Shown here in pieces: positions 10,556 to 22,867 of a stretch of 64,000 bases of DNA. Location of the stretch: the NCBI GenBank assembly GCA_027579435.1, contig JANBPK010000832.1, positions 1 through 64,000 of the forward strand, in the 5' to 3' direction. The translations under genes and the position numbers were made by a program. Position 1 is the stretch's first letter. Each line of letters begins with the position of its first letter. Source of the DNA: Candolleomyces eurysporus. Lineage: Eukaryota > Basidiomycota > Agaricomycetes > Agaricales > Psathyrellaceae. The notes beneath the pieces are model-generated. The model worked only from the letters and a program-made list of their open reading frames with translations. It was not told the DNA's origin and did not search any database.

Positions 10556-11546
10556 TTAAGCGCGGTGGCAGTTTATGGCCCTTCCGCTGTACAGCAGGAC
10601 TCCTTCAAACGCTGCCCCAAGAATGCAGGCTACCAGAATGATAAGGATGAAGCTTTGGCTGGTCCGGGAAAGACGGATAGTGAAGTTGACATCATAGTCC
10701 TTTTCAGGCAACGAGGATGCTTGCTCAGTTTTCCCTGCGAGCCACCCTTCTCCGTCCATGAACATTTCTCGGGACGGGAATACCTCCAAGATCTCGCACT
10801 CGAAATCGGGGATGACGAGCTTGTACTTTCTCCAGAGTTGCTTCTTGCTTTCTAGGGCGCTCCATGACGTCTTCTCGCTTGATGAAAAGCTATTTCCCAA
10901 GCCTTGATATTTCTCTTTCTGTTCGACCGGTCCGATACCGACAGACAGGAGCTCAAATGCAGGGACTTTCTCGAGACGCCTGAACATTTGACCGATGGCG
11001 TACTTCTCTTCGAGGAACAGATGTGCGACCTCCGGGGACGTGATCCGAACGATGGACGTCGCGGTGCAAGCTATCTTGCCCCCACATTGGAGATGCACCT
11101 GCCGTGTCTGGGTAATAGGTGATGTTGGGGAAGCTGAGGCAACGGCCTGCGGGTTGGGGAGCGTCAGAGGCTCGGGAGGAGACTGTGGACTCGACTGCCG
11201 TAGAGTATGGGAGTAGACCAAGGCTATTACGATAGGACGGGCGAAAAAGGCGCTGGGAGTCGGGTGAGCGGAACCCTTCAGGAATACGGAGAGAGAAGGT
11301 ACCATAGGATGCGCTGAAGGTCGCCCTGCGCTGAGAGAGCTATACGTTCGATTCCCGTAACCTCGGGAGGCCAAGGATACTGGACGAGGGCAGCTTGTTA
11401 GCTGCAGGCTACGACACAGTTTTTAGATAACTTACAGAGATACTCGTAGTCTTCGCGCTATAAGACTCGAAGGAGGTCATTCTGGGAGAAGGTAGATTGA
11501 ATGCAGGAGGGTAACGGTCGGCCTCTGGGGAACTTGATGAATCCAT
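10556..11546 (-). CDS. Conserved fungal protein with C-terminal TM; possible chorismate-lyase-like fold
   Basis: Exon 1 runs from the ATG at 11546 (MDSSSSPEADRYPPAFNLPS...) to a GTAAGT at 11435. A short intron follows, and the acceptor TGCAG near 11401 keeps frame with the long second exon that ends at 10556. The N-terminal third is Ser/Pro-rich. The core (ATSIVRITSPEVAHLFLEEK, YAIGQMFRRLEKVPAFELLS, KYKLVIPDFECEILEVFPS) has the rhythm of the chorismate lyase/UTRA fold, which is a weak resemblance I cannot verify. Near the end, SFILIILVACILGAAFEGVL is one membrane helix. That is unusual for the suggested fold, so the enzymatic idea is tentative. The intron would be only about 34 nt, so that boundary may be wrong. 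Confidence 0.55.
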
Positions 11547-12342
11547 GTTCACTTTAAGTAGGGTGAAGTCAGCCTAGTTCAATGAATAGCCCCAAATTTG
11601 TAGAAGCCTAAAGGAGACCCTGTACGTGTAAGACCTCAGGAATCGCCGATGTGTGTGGACTATTTGTACTTGCCTATATCTTCTTATTCAAATAAGTCGT
11701 TTCTCTTGCCCTGGTTGACCTTGACGCTTCCTCGATAGGTCGCTGCGACGCGCCCGAGAGTGCTATAAAACATCGAACGTCAGATAGAGTCTATAGTGCA
11801 AGCAACGTAGACTCACTATTTGATTCTATGGCGGAGGTGGGACACAGTGGCCGACAGCCGGAACACCCACAACGGTTACAACGGTCGCCTCAGTTCGGAA
11901 TGACGTCGACCGCGAGAGTTGGAGGTTGCCCAACCAAAAACAGAATTCCTAGGAACTCTCAGCTCTAAGTATTCGCTGATATATAAGCGTCCCAAGCCTG
12001 AGCTAACCACGCTTGGTTCTAAAGGAATGATGACGAGCAGCAATACAAAGGACGGGCGACAACATTGTGATGGGACTCGGAAACAGTCAACGAATTCCGA
12101 GACAGCCGTCGGAAACGGAAACGGACTTGACATGTTTCCATCAAATTGGGTATTTCTCTTTTCATCCACCACAACCTACAATTTCCGACCTCCTTTGGAG
12201 TGCTGGTGCGTTATTCTGGGCGAACTGGGTGCTCTCGGTACTCACAAAAAGTGATTCTGTAGGCCTCTCGCTCACATTCTTTTGGAATATCAAACTATCA
12301 TTTCCTCCCAACTGCTTGGCTACCGGCGGCGTTTTTCCTGAG
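11547..12342. other. Intergenic region upstream of SIR2
   Basis: It lies between two divergent genes. A TATATAAG-like box (about 11979-11986) points toward the SIR2 gene, far upstream of its ATG, so a long or spliced 5' leader is possible. No other gene is supported. Confidence 0.4.
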
Positions 12343-14970
12343 ATGTCATCAACAAACGGTCGCGCCCAGCCAGAATCAGGCCTTTCGGACGAGGCAGAAG
12401 ATATCATGGACGGGATAGTGACATTCCGTATCTCGAAACGAGAGCTACTTTCACTCCAGATTCGCGCGTTTCTTGATGCCTCGGACGAAGTAGACCTCAC
12501 GACAGAGGTTGCTGACGACCTTCTACAAACTATGCCCCCCGATGACGAAAATGCGGAAAACGAGGAAGAACAAAATGTCCAAAATGATGAAGATGAAGAT
12601 GAAGATATGGACAGTGTAGAGATCACCGCCAAAGATGGGGAGATTGCTTTTTCGTCCGTTTTCAACCCAAATAACGCTGGTATGTCAACAGACCATGCCC
12701 AAATTACCTCGAGAGCCTGATGTTGCCGAACACAGCGGACAATGGCTGGACTAAGCAAGAAGTGAGGCAGATTCTGCATCATTTGAAAGAGCGGGGTGAG
12801 GGAGTCCTACTTATTTGCCAACACCTGGCGACACGGCTGAACTAGCGGTCACCAGGGACTCGATCGTTCGTTGCCGAATATGTCGCGAGGCGCAATATCC
12901 CTATCCCGAGGCTATTACAGGCCTTTGGACTTGAGCTGGTATGGGCGCTTTATATTTGCACCGGTACTCTAATCTGATAAAACCCTCTTCAGTGCCCCGA
13001 GCTTTCAAATAAACCCATTCAGACTCTCATGTACTTCCTTGAGGTTGCGATGTCGTTACAGTGGGTTTCNTTTTTTCCTTTCCTTGAATTATCATCAACG
13101 TCTATCACCAGGCTACGAAAGCGAGAGAAGCTGTCCCAGCATAATACTGTAGAAGATGCTGAAAATCTCATCGCTAACTCTAGAAAAATCCTCGTCCTCA
13201 CAGGCGCTGGTATCAGTAAGTTGCGACATTTATACTTGACGAAAATTCGAAATCCTCACGCTTTCTAGGCGTTTCGTGTGGTATACCCGATTTCCGCTCC
13301 CGAGACGGGCTATACGCCAAGTTGAAGGAAAAGGGAGAGTATGATTTAGACGATCCTCAACAAATGTGAGGCCGGCTTCTTCATACCCTCGTCGCTTACC
13401 CAGCTCACGTCTTATTCTTAGGTTTGATATTACCTACTTCCGAGAAAACCCTGCTGGTAAGAGGCTTTGTCATGTATCCCCGTGTAATCTGACTGTCCTA
13501 TCCAGTTTTCTAGTAAGCATTTAAAACCACGGGCTACATGTCGACCCTTCAGCTTATTTTTGTCTGGACTGTCCAGTTCGTTCGCAAGGTGCGCATTTTT
13601 GGTTATTCTCCGATCTTTACGCTGAAAACGACACAGTCAAATATACCCATCGAATTTCGAGCCATCACCATGCCATAGATATATTAAAACTCTGGAAGAC
13701 CAAGGAAAGGTAAGAAACCGCTTCCTCAACTTCTTCTCCACGTAGCCTCTGGCTGACAGTGTNCCCCCGTTCAGCTTCTCCGAGTAGGTAGCAGTATACC
13801 ACCCCTTGAAGAACTGACCTGGATCCGTACTTCATCTCCAGAATTATACCCAAAATATTGACACACTCGAATCCAAAGCTGGAATCGACAGAGTAATCCA
13901 ATGCCACGGCTCTTTTGCCACTGCCAGCTGCTTGCAGTGCCGACGAAAGGTACCTGGGAAAGAGATTGAAGCCGATGTACTCAGTCAGAAGGTACCCCTA
14001 TGTACGGTCTGTAACGGCGCCTCTCCACCTTCGGTGCCCGTGAAGAAGTCGAAGCCGAAGAAGGGGAAGAAGAAGGGTAGGAAGGAGTGGGAGGAGAGCG
14101 AGTCGGAAGATGATCATCTGCCGCCGCCGTTATACCCACCTGGTGTTATGAAGGTCGGTATCGAACGACTTTAGCGCTGGAATTGCTTGCTCACTCTGAC
14201 ATTGATTCTCTCTGGCGATTTATGTAGCCCGATATCACTTTCTTTGGGGAAAAACTTGATGACGTGTTTGAAAAAGCTCTCGAGGAAGATAGGGATCAGG
14301 TTGACCTTTTACTCGTGATCGGGACGTCACTGAAAGTTGCACCAGTCGCGGATATCCTCTGTGAGTTGAACTTGATCTTTCTTAATACCGTAGCTCACTA
14401 GGCGATTTGCAGCACATGTCCCTCATTCGGTACCTCAGGTGAACTCGAGAGGTGATTAGTTAAAAAGAGCTCTCGTTAAATTCTATCTTGTTCCCTCCGT
14501 TAGATTTTGATTAACAAGACACCAATACGACATATAAACCCAGATGTAAGTCATCCTGCTCTTCTGTATTGCTCTACTTCCGACTGAGGGTCTCGCCAGA
14601 TCGTCTTGCTCGGAGACGCGGATTCGGTGATCGAGTATCTCAATCGGGAACCCAATGGCAACAGGGCACAGAGATCAAAGCGACCAGTTTCACCAGCGGA
14701 ACCTCTTCCATACACCCGAGTAGGCGAAAGGTACGCGATCCTATCTTTTTGCTTTCTTTCTCCGATGCTTGCACGAGAAAATTAATGGATTATTTCTTCC
14801 CTCGCAGCCACATTTCTCTATTCGCAGGAGCAGAAGGTGGATCGTGGCTTGACGAAGTCAAGCAACAATTGTCGAACGGAAGAAATTCTCTGGAGAGTGA
14901 GTCGCCGGGAGAGAGTAACGAGTCCGGTTCGGAGGATGGGAGAGGGAAGAAGAGGCAGCGTGTTCAATGA
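12343..14970 (+). CDS. NAD-dependent protein deacetylase, SIR2/SIRT1 class
   Basis: A class I sirtuin that removes acetyl groups from lysines using NAD+, normally a nuclear silencing factor. The ATG at 12343 starts [14 protein letters not shown]. An acidic region ([10 protein letters not shown]... near 12540-12620) follows. The core then carries LVLTGAGIS plus [18 protein letters not shown] (NAD pocket), [16 protein letters not shown] and IQCHGSFA with the catalytic His. A zinc site is formed by CLQC and CTVC with a Lys-rich insert after it, and GTSLKVAPV closes the fold. The C-terminus is Ser/Glu-rich and ends in a basic KKRQRVQ. Ten or more introns are present. Two successive exons are only 7 nt (13506-13512) and 12 nt (13577-13588); they supply VFYSFAS, and the spliced frame aligns with SIRT1 without gaps. 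The n bases near 13070 and 13763 are in introns. Confidence 0.92.
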
Positions 14971-15241
14971 TAGATCGTGGATGCCAATCGACATCCTATT
15001 TGCCTGCTGAGCTTGCTATTATCTACTACATCTTATGATTAGATATCTATGTTTTACTGATACACGTAATAGTAATCCAGATACCCTTCCGTAGGCTTCT
15101 CGTTGCAACGATGGGCATCCTTGAAACGCGAAGTTGTCAAACTATAACTGCGGGTCCGCGAATTAATTGGGAGCGCGGCGCAGGTCCTCCAGCAAGCGGA
15201 ATGAAGAGTTCATACTGCGAGAATACCTTCTACCCGCGAGA

Positions 15242-16092
15242 CTACGACTTGAGCTGAGCAGCTTGATCAACTTCTTGTCGCCGTTTCGCTCTCTCGACCC
15301 TCGCTTCTGCTTCTAATTCCCGCAAAGCCGTGTAAGCCCAGAGCGAGAAGCCGCCTTCGTCGTAAGCCCTCCGTAGCCGTTTTTGAGACTCCTCAACGTT
15401 CCACTCCTCTTGTACACCAAATGGTGCGAGTTGAAGTGCGGCTTGACGCTCTTCCTCGGTTTCGGGTGCCCGATGGATTCGAGAAGCGAGTGAGGGCCAT
15501 GCTGACCAGAGGAACGCCCGCATTTTGGTGCCGAATTCGTTAACCTGGATATGCATGCACAGTTCGACGTAAGCATCTAAAGTAGTTGATTCATGAAAGA
15601 TCAAGATTGAACGGAACGCACGTTGTCGATACCCAACACGGCTTTGATACCGAAGACGAGCATCCCACCACCGAGTGTAACCAGACCTGTCGCAATAACA
15701 AACGCCTTCCCTGCCCACATGGCATTGCTCAGGTTCATCTGCGACATGGCAGACATGAGGGAGGTTATGCCTGGAGACGTCGAGTCTGACGCCGACTCGG
15801 ATTTGAAGCTGAACGTCGCAGGTGTCGAAGCACGGGCGACTAGCCTGGCTCTGAGGTCTGATACGGTCGTGCTAGTGACCCCCGTTTGGCGTCTCCGTGG
15901 AGGTGGGGATGTTGTAGATATACTTGAGTCATGGAGGCCCACTCTAGCGACCTGCGTAAGGCTCTTTCGCTGTCGACGAACCATGAGGAGCGGAATGGCG
16001 ATGGCTACACTCGTCCCAATAAACTATACCTCGGTTAATCCCTGTTCTTCGCGTGATATACCAAGAAACTTACTGCTGATACTGGAAGCCAT
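15242..16092 (-). CDS. Uncharacterised small membrane protein
   Basis: The ATG at 16092 (MASSIS) is followed by an intron (GTAAGT from about 16073). Exon 2 (about 16010-15625) encodes IAIPLLMVRRQRK, a Ser/Thr-rich linker and a Gly-rich membrane helix (AFVIATGLVTLGGGMLVFGI). A GTGCGT...TCCAG intron (about 15545-15625) joins this to NEFGTKMRAFLWSAWPSLAS and a charged helical C-terminus (LRELEAEARVERAKRRQEVD). Two hydrophobic segments and basic flanks would suit an organellar membrane, perhaps mitochondrial. I do not recognise the family. It is transcribed away from the Tpt1-like gene, with a shared upstream region of under 300 bp. Confidence 0.65.
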
Positions 16093-16375
16093 ATTGGAAC
16101 CTTTGAGCGAGAGCTTTCAGGTTCTGGTATTCGATCCTGTACGGGTGGGCTGGAGGACGACATTTGTGTGTGGAGGACGGTGACGGTGTTGTCGGAGCCC
16201 AAACGGGTTCGGAACGAATTTATTTGTCCGTTACCAAACTTTTCCCCGAACTGCCATGCAGACCGCGCCGACGCGCCTCGTCACCACCAGCCGCTAATAT
16301 AGGTACGCAATCGTCCGTTCTATACGAACACACTGTAAGGGTATTGAATAGACATGGATATTCAAGCCACCACCC

Positions 16376-17524
16376 ATGTTTGCGACGTTGCGAAGGCTTT
16401 CAACTCAAACGGGACCAAGACGGCTGGCGAAATTGCCCAGCACATTGCGCGAGCGCCCACTACCTCCGCGACCAGGCTCTTCGGGCTACCCTACCATNGC
16501 TGAACTAGAGGGAATCATACCAGAAGGCACCTCAAGCCCAATAAGCCACTTTGTCCGCAATGTGTGGTATTTGCTGTACCAGTCGTCGAAGAATAAGCTT
16601 CCAATCAGGGTCGACGGNTTTGTGAGGGTTAAAGACATTGTGAGTGCGCTGTTAGGCATTCTTTCTGCTTTCCGTTGCCCANNAGCTAACNNGNAATTAT
16701 GTTNACAGACAGGACGNTTTCCATTCCGTGCTACGACAGAGAAGGANTTCGTTCGTTGGGCTCAACGATGTCACGATTCGATCGACCTCGTTCAGCANCC
16801 GAANACTTATGCCAGTACTTCCGANGAACTGCTATGGTGGTTTCGAAGGAAAGACCGGCCGGTACCTAGGGTACGTTTGCAATATATCTCTCTCACTTTC
16901 TTTGCCTTAATGACATTAACACATTGCAGGGAGTGGATCAGGCAACCTATCGACTTCTACCTGGGACNGCGGTTCGAAACGCCATTTTCAANGCAACTTT
17001 ACCTGAATGGAAATACATNCGTANGTCCAACAATNTCCTTACTACCTTNCCTCCTAAGGTGACCCTCGTTCTAGGNGAAAATGGTCTCAGGCCACGACCT
17101 GGCACAAACCTNATTACAATGGAGGCCATCGACAAAATTGAGGAGACAATGGGTAATCATCGTTCCTCTCCTCATGTTGANNTCTTTCTCATCATGNTGG
17201 TTCCTTTTTCCAGACGCCGTAAACACTTCACACGTCTACATNTTNATAGACATGGAGGAAGCTATGAAAGGAGGCATCGACTTCTACTTCACTCGCTATC
17301 TCAAAGTGGTCTCTCCAGGAAACCGGGACTCGGTCATTCCTCCAAAGTACTTCAAAGATGCCATCGAAGTTGTCGTTGAAAAGGAAGTACTGCACCATCC
17401 AAGTGACCAACAGCCAGGGAAGGAAGAATACGAAGAACCCGTAAACGAAGATCTCATCGACGACCAAGATATTCAGCCGGAGAGCAGCAGGCCACTCACC
17501 AACAGAAAACCGCTCACTCCATGA
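16376..17524 (+). CDS. Divergent Tpt1/KptA-like RNA 2'-phosphotransferase
   Basis: Tpt1 enzymes move the 2'-phosphate left by tRNA ligation to NAD+. The resemblance is seen in three blocks. First, NKLPIRVDGFVRVKDI corresponds to the Tpt1 segment GLPIRxDGFVxVxDLL. Second, GRFPFRATTEKEFVRWAQRC followed by HDSI corresponds to KQRFxL...IRAxQGHSI. Third, YIFIDMEEAMKGGIDFYFTR and VIPPKYFKDAIEV correspond to the family C-terminus. The N-terminus (MFATLRRLSTQTGPRRLAKL) looks like a mitochondrial presequence. Where Tpt1 has the catalytic LLRHG this protein has YLLYQSS, so the Arg-His pair is missing. An acidic tail follows the fold. Several n bases and introns (16.6-17.2 kb) blur the middle exons, so the exon joins there are provisional. 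The gene is tail-to-tail with argininosuccinate synthase. Confidence 0.6.
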
Positions 17525-17814
17525 CAAAAAGCAATAGCAGGCTAACGACGTCCTTCCTTCTCCACGACGCTGAAATTCAACTTGTATTCTACACTCGGCA
17601 TTTTATTACATATACAGTGCGTCTTATTTAGATACAGCCNACAGGCAGGTAGAGTCTGCACNGCCGTCTGCTTACACTTTACACTCGGCTNCCATAGACT
17701 TCCTGGGCAGCGACACCTCCCTGACCCTTNCGGATGTTGGCTTGCGCCCACCTGCAAGTCGAGAANCGTGGTCAGCAACAGAGCCATGGGTAGACAGACA
17801 CATGTCAGCAGCCC

Positions 17815-19416
17815 TTACTTTTTGATGCGAATAGACTCGATTTCGATGAATCCGGTAGCGTCGGTTGGCTCGAAGCCACCGAGCTCGTCCATGGACGACT
17901 GCGACGAATCGTACAAGCCCTANGNNAANGTTTGATTCGNTTAGCAANAAATNCNCCCNNCANAATGNATTGTTCCNCTTACCTCNTCAGATTCACGACC
18001 NTCAACGACGACGTTACCCTTGTAGAGCTTCAGCTTGACGATACCGTTGACGGTCCTCTGACTGGTAGGAATCGCGCTGGTAATGAACTCCCTCTCAGGA
18101 GTGAAGAAGTGGCCGTTGTACAAAATTCGGCTAAGGGCGACAGTGGTGAACTGGTCACGCAAAGCACGAACGTTCCTGTCGAGTGTCAATCCCTCCAAAT
18201 CGACGTGGGCAGCTCGGAGGATAGTGGCTCCAGGGGACTCGTAGCATCCACGAGACTTGACGCCGATGAATCGGTTCTCGACGATGTCGATACGGCCGAT
18301 ACCGTGCTTCCTGCCCAGAGCGTTGAGGGTGAGGAAGATCTCGACGGGGTCGGTGATTTCCTTGGCGTCAGCAGGGACGACGAGCTTGGTCGGGAGACCG
18401 GTCTTGAACTCGATAGCGATGCGTTGGGGCTCTTGAGGAGCATCCTCCGGAGCGGTGGTCAGTTTCCACATGTCGGCAGGAGGNGTGATGTTCGGATCNT
18501 CGAGGATGCCAGCCTCNTAGGAGATGTGGAACAAATTTTCGTCAGTGGACCATGGCTTNGCTGCGGTTTGGAAGACGGGNATGCCCTTCTCTGCTGCGTA
18601 TTGGAGCAGAGCTTGACGACCAGGGAACCTGTTGTAGAACTCTGCATGGAGTGAGTGTCAAGATACCTCTCATAGAGCTGTCCAACNNACCTGGNATTCT
18701 CCATGGAGCCACAACCTTGATGTCTGGCTTCAAGCCATAGAAAGCAAGTTCNAATCGAACCTGATCGTTACCCTTGCCAGTGCAACCATGGGAGACGAAG
18801 CTGATCGGGGGCTTAAGNTCAAACNAAATGAGAGAGATTGGCTTCGGACTTACTCGCAACCTTCTTGGTCCGCGACTTCAATCATGCCACGAGCGATAAC
18901 TGGGCGAGCCAANGAAGTTCCGAGAAGATANACATTCTGTGTTACAGTGAATTGTTTGATCGGCCGANGTGAANGTTATTGNAATTCACTCACCTCGTAG
19001 ATGCAGTTGGCTTGAATAGCGGGGTAAATGAGCTCGGTGATGAATTCACTCTTCAAATCCTGCATTATGCTGTATGAGTGTNTTGAGCATTANATCAGGA
19101 GCANAANNNTTTACCTTCAGGAAGAACTTNTTNGCTCCGACCTTGAGAGCCTTGACTCGGGCAGCTTCAAAGTCCTATCGCGAGGTCAACAANGGCAGTA
19201 CGCCTTTNNAATTTGGAATTANGATACCTCTTCCTGNCCGACATCAGCCATGAAGGCGTAGACTTCATATCCCTGCTCGATGAGCCAAGCAAGGATGCAG
19301 GAGGTGTCTAAANACCCAGTCGTCGTCAATACCAGATAAGCANGAATAAAGCGGGCTAACAACGCACCCAATCCTCCAGAGTAAGCGAGCAAGACTCGTC
19401 CAGATTTTTCAGGCAT
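17815..19416 (-). CDS. ARG1: Argininosuccinate synthase
   Basis: The enzyme joins citrulline and aspartate with ATP in arginine synthesis. The ATG at 19416 starts MPEKSGRVLLAYSGG. An intron interrupts the ATP pyrophosphatase motif, and splicing GGTTGG/GTGCG...TTTAG/ACACC restores SGGLDTSC. Downstream blocks are WLIEQGYEVYAFMADV, LARPVIARGMIEVA, VSHGCTGKGNDQVRFEL, IEFKTGLPTKLVVPADAKEI, LGRKHGIGRIDIVENRFIG and KSRGCYESPGATILRAAHVD. All are standard for the family. The C-terminus (GFEPTDATGFIEIESIRIKK) ends with TAA at 17815-17817. Length and motifs match full-length fungal enzymes. Multiple n bases fall mainly in introns but also in a few codons. Confidence 0.95.
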
Positions 19417-19790
19417 GTTTTGGGAGGATATTCAGAGGAGGATGGNGGTAGATGGAATGGGTTCCCTTGACTCAAATACTGATTTCTGCTTCCAATATCG
19501 GCCGCAAATCTGACACCTTCGGACTCGGAGGCCTCGGGCGGCAATGACATCATGTGATCGTATCACTTATCGGATTGGAGTTGTGAGGTAAGCTGGCCGG
19601 ACATCCCCTTTTGGACTGTCTTCCGACCGACGGCCCGGGCCCTTTGTGCGCTCCATGTTTGCTGGGTAATGGCTTTGTAGCCTTTTTCATCCAGAACGCA
19701 GTCGACAGCGCCCTGTAAGTCGGTATTGCNTATCTAGGGAGNCNTTNTTGACANAATATCTCTCTAGTTCTCTAATTGTGGCCANCTANC

Positions 19791-21917
19791 ATGGCTTCTG
19801 CGTCTGGGTCTGACTCGAACAGCTCCAAGGACCCNCAGAGAAGCGCCAGGTCGAACGGAATCACCACAGAGTACATATCCTTCGCAGATCTTGCAACTTC
19901 ATCCGGAAATGCACTCGCTTCAGCTCATACGAAAGAGAATCTACGAANACTGGCATCGGGTAGCANNCATGCTGAATTGAGCCCTCCTCCGAGTCGATTA
20001 CCGTCAACCGAGGGCAACTCTGAAGCAAACCCAGTGCCACATCCAGTACGACATGGGAGGAGGCCAGGTTACCTCACCTACTTTCCNCCAAACGAGTCGC
20101 AGCCCCCACCACCGGAATCCCGGGGAACTGGCGCACCTGCGCATTCATCTCACAGCAGCACTCGCCNGCCAACCCTGTCCCATGGCCAGAGGCATCCGAC
20201 GCAGCTAGCTGCGCCATTTGACAGGGTCAAGGCGAAGAAAGAGAATGGAAAGCTGATGCTTGCACCTCAGGCCGATATACGACACCTGCGACANTCTCAA
20301 AGTTCCCATTCATCTCGCAGTGCCAATGGTGCAGAGTCGCCGAAATGGGAGACGGACAAAGGTGGCTATGGTGACCGGCTNTCGATGGCTGGGCCAATTG
20401 CGGCTGCGAGCTGGGACCACATGCAACGCGAAGTTGAGATGCTAAGGAAGACTGTTCAAGAGTTGACCAAGTCTTCGAAGAAACAAGCAAAGGTAAGCTG
20501 GGTCAAACGTTTCTGGCCGCTCAGTATGCTAATAGNTTTGATTTAGAGGATCGAAGAATTACGTACCCAATCGACTTCTCAGCATCAAGTCAGTANACAN
20601 GTGTCAAATNATACTCCGGAATATCAGCTNACGCACTTGNATAGATTATGCAGGACAAGGACCGGGAGATTCTGTCTCTCGGGCAAAAGTGCTCAAAGTT
20701 GGAAACAGTGAGTACCCCAGCGGTGCAGCCGAGCGTTNTATGTATGACGTTTAATTAATGTTTCGTTTTCAGTTCATTTCGACTGTAGAAAACGCGATCC
20801 AATGTCAAATCTGCATGGACTTGCCAAATCGGCCCTATACGTGAGTTCATTTCGCGCTAGCCGTTATCTCTCCCTCTCTGAAATTCGNGTTCCAGGCTTG
20901 CTCCGTGCGGGCACGTCCTGTGCTTAACNTGCCTCCAGGAATGGTTCAANACCTCTCCAGGGGTGGCTGATGATGAAGAAGACGAGGATAACGGTGATAG
21001 TATTCTATATCGGGAGAAAACTTGTCCATGCTGCAGGACGGTCGTGAGGCATAGGCCTTGCCCCGCGTTCATGGTGAAGGCGGTTACATCAGCCTTTCTC
21101 CAGGATAAAGGCGGAACTCCGCCGCAGACCCAGGACGTCCCGGAACCCTCAGACGATGATCCATGGAAGGGCATTTTCCTGAACAGTGATGATGATGGCG
21201 ATGACGACGACGACCTATATTCGGATGACGATGTTGTTGACGATGATGACGATGTCCGCGACCTCGCTTGGATGCGCGACTCCCCCTCTNCTGGGGTACC
21301 ATTATCAATGGCATACGAGTGATAGCGAAGATGGGCTATACTCTGACGACGGAAGGGAGGAGGAGGAGGAGGAGGAGGGACTCAGGGACTCGGAATCTGA
21401 AGACGACTACGGGGCACCGGTGTCCTATGTCCTGCCGCGCTGGGAACCCCCTACGGTGCGCGCTCACCCCGAAGACTACCCAGGCGTGGAGGAAGACGTA
21501 TTAAGCCTCCTAAGGCGAGGGTGCACCTTGGAAATGGCCCAAAATTTTAATATCCGCTACTCCCATCAACAAGGAATCATCATTTCCCTGCGGTCAATCG
21601 ATCATCTATACGCCTCGGACGATGATGAGGAAGACAGCGGAAGTGAAGAGGGTCGCGCAAGGGAAAGCATGCACCAGATTTTCCTTGGTTGGAATATTTC
21701 TCTGGAGCCTGAAGATGTTGACGGTGAAACGTATATGCATAATGTTCTGATCGATATCAAAAATAGGCCAGAACGATGGAAGCTTATTTCAAGGTACGAT
21801 GGACAGGGGTCGATCGAGGTCAAGAGGTTGGTGCCTGCTGGGACCGTGGATGACTATTCCACTACAGAGACGGAAGCATGGATTGATATGGATGAGCATG
21901 ATATGGATATTGACTGA
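19791..21917 (+). CDS. RING-finger E3 ubiquitin ligase with acidic tail
   Basis: The ATG at 19791 starts a Ser/Pro-rich disordered region of about 250 residues. A coiled coil follows (MQREVEMLRKTVQELTKSSK ... DKDREILSLGQKCSKLET). The RING finger then has CQICMDLPNRPYTLAPCGHV, LCLTCLQEW and, after an acidic insert, CPCCRTVV. The order C-x2-C...C-x-H-x3-C-x2-C...C-x2-C fits a C3HC4 RING of the CHFR-like type, so it probably transfers ubiquitin from an E2. The tail is very acidic (SDDDGDDDDDLYSDDD) and ends at 21917. The frame breaks at the ambiguous base 21291; ignoring that n joins the two open frames. The gene is head-to-head with argininosuccinate synthase (about 375 bp between ATGs). Confidence 0.8.
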
Positions 21918-22545
21918 ATGTGTGCCACTTGTCGTAGACCTGTAATAATAGAATTATCATCTGGAGCGCCCGTACTATACCCTCTGCTGCACGTTGTACT
22001 AGTATTTGCCTATCAACTAAATGCCATAATGCCAATGGTCGGCTGTGTTGTTACGTATACTACGGCTGAACAGCGTTGTCGCGGTTGTATCTCCCAACTG
22101 GAAACGGGGTATAGAACAGCGGAGAAAGCTTACTTCGAAGAAAATTTAACTTGGCGCCATTCCTTCGGCAATCCGTTGCAACCCCAGTCGGCCAGCGGAA
22201 GCTAATTGACTAGAGTTAACAGTACGCAGATGTGGGCGTCGGGCGATCCTTTAAGTGTGATGGCCAGTGGCAAATTCCTGGTATCTGCGGTGCGGGGTGA
22301 GGGAAAGCCTTGTTCATAGAATTTAAAGCGAGGGGCGACCTGCGTGATGTGAGCCACATAAATTACCCGTAGATTCATGAGCGAGCCTGCTCCTCACCCC
22401 CGCCGCGGGAGTGAGCTCCAGGCTATTCAAACCGTTCCAGAAACTCTGCTTCCAACCCCGTCGAATCGGTCAACGTGCCGGAGTCAAGCCAACATCCCAC
22501 ATTCACAGAAAGCGGGAGGAGAAAGCCCAGGACGGTCGGTGTTCT
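21918..22545. other. 3' flank of the RING gene, nothing recognised
   Basis: This stretch presumably holds the RING-gene 3' UTR. Short frames (for example 22377-22637 plus) show no motif. Confidence 0.4.
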
Positions 22546-22867
22546 TCAGCCGTTCTGGTGAATACGATGGTCTAGCCCGGGCGTTAATTCGACGCCGGCA
22601 AAGTTGGAAGCTGAATATCTGGAACAGTCTTGAATGACACGGGGCTCGCTAGCTTCACACCCGCAACTGCGATCGATAATATAGTCTGGTGCATCCGGGC
22701 ATGCGAGGGACTGGATTTGGCCCGGTTCTTCTCCTTCCATTCCATCTTCCGCCAAATTTCCATCAAACCATGGCAAGGCTAACGCAGTCGGGCAAATGCT
22801 TAATGTTCCATGTCGAGTAGTCGAGCAGGCTGTGATAGTCGTGGTCGTTGGGTCTGGAAGGACTTCT
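22546..22867 (-). CDS. Possible exon of an unknown Cys-containing protein
   Basis: The minus-strand frame from about 22867 to the stop at 22546 is open and reads DPTTTTITACSTTRHGT, then a Cys-containing stretch (LACPDAPDYIIDRSCGCEAS). Thr-rich sequence followed by paired cysteines suits a secreted or surface protein. I could not find a start or signal peptide because a stop precedes the segment, so an upstream exon would be needed. This could equally be chance. Confidence 0.22.
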
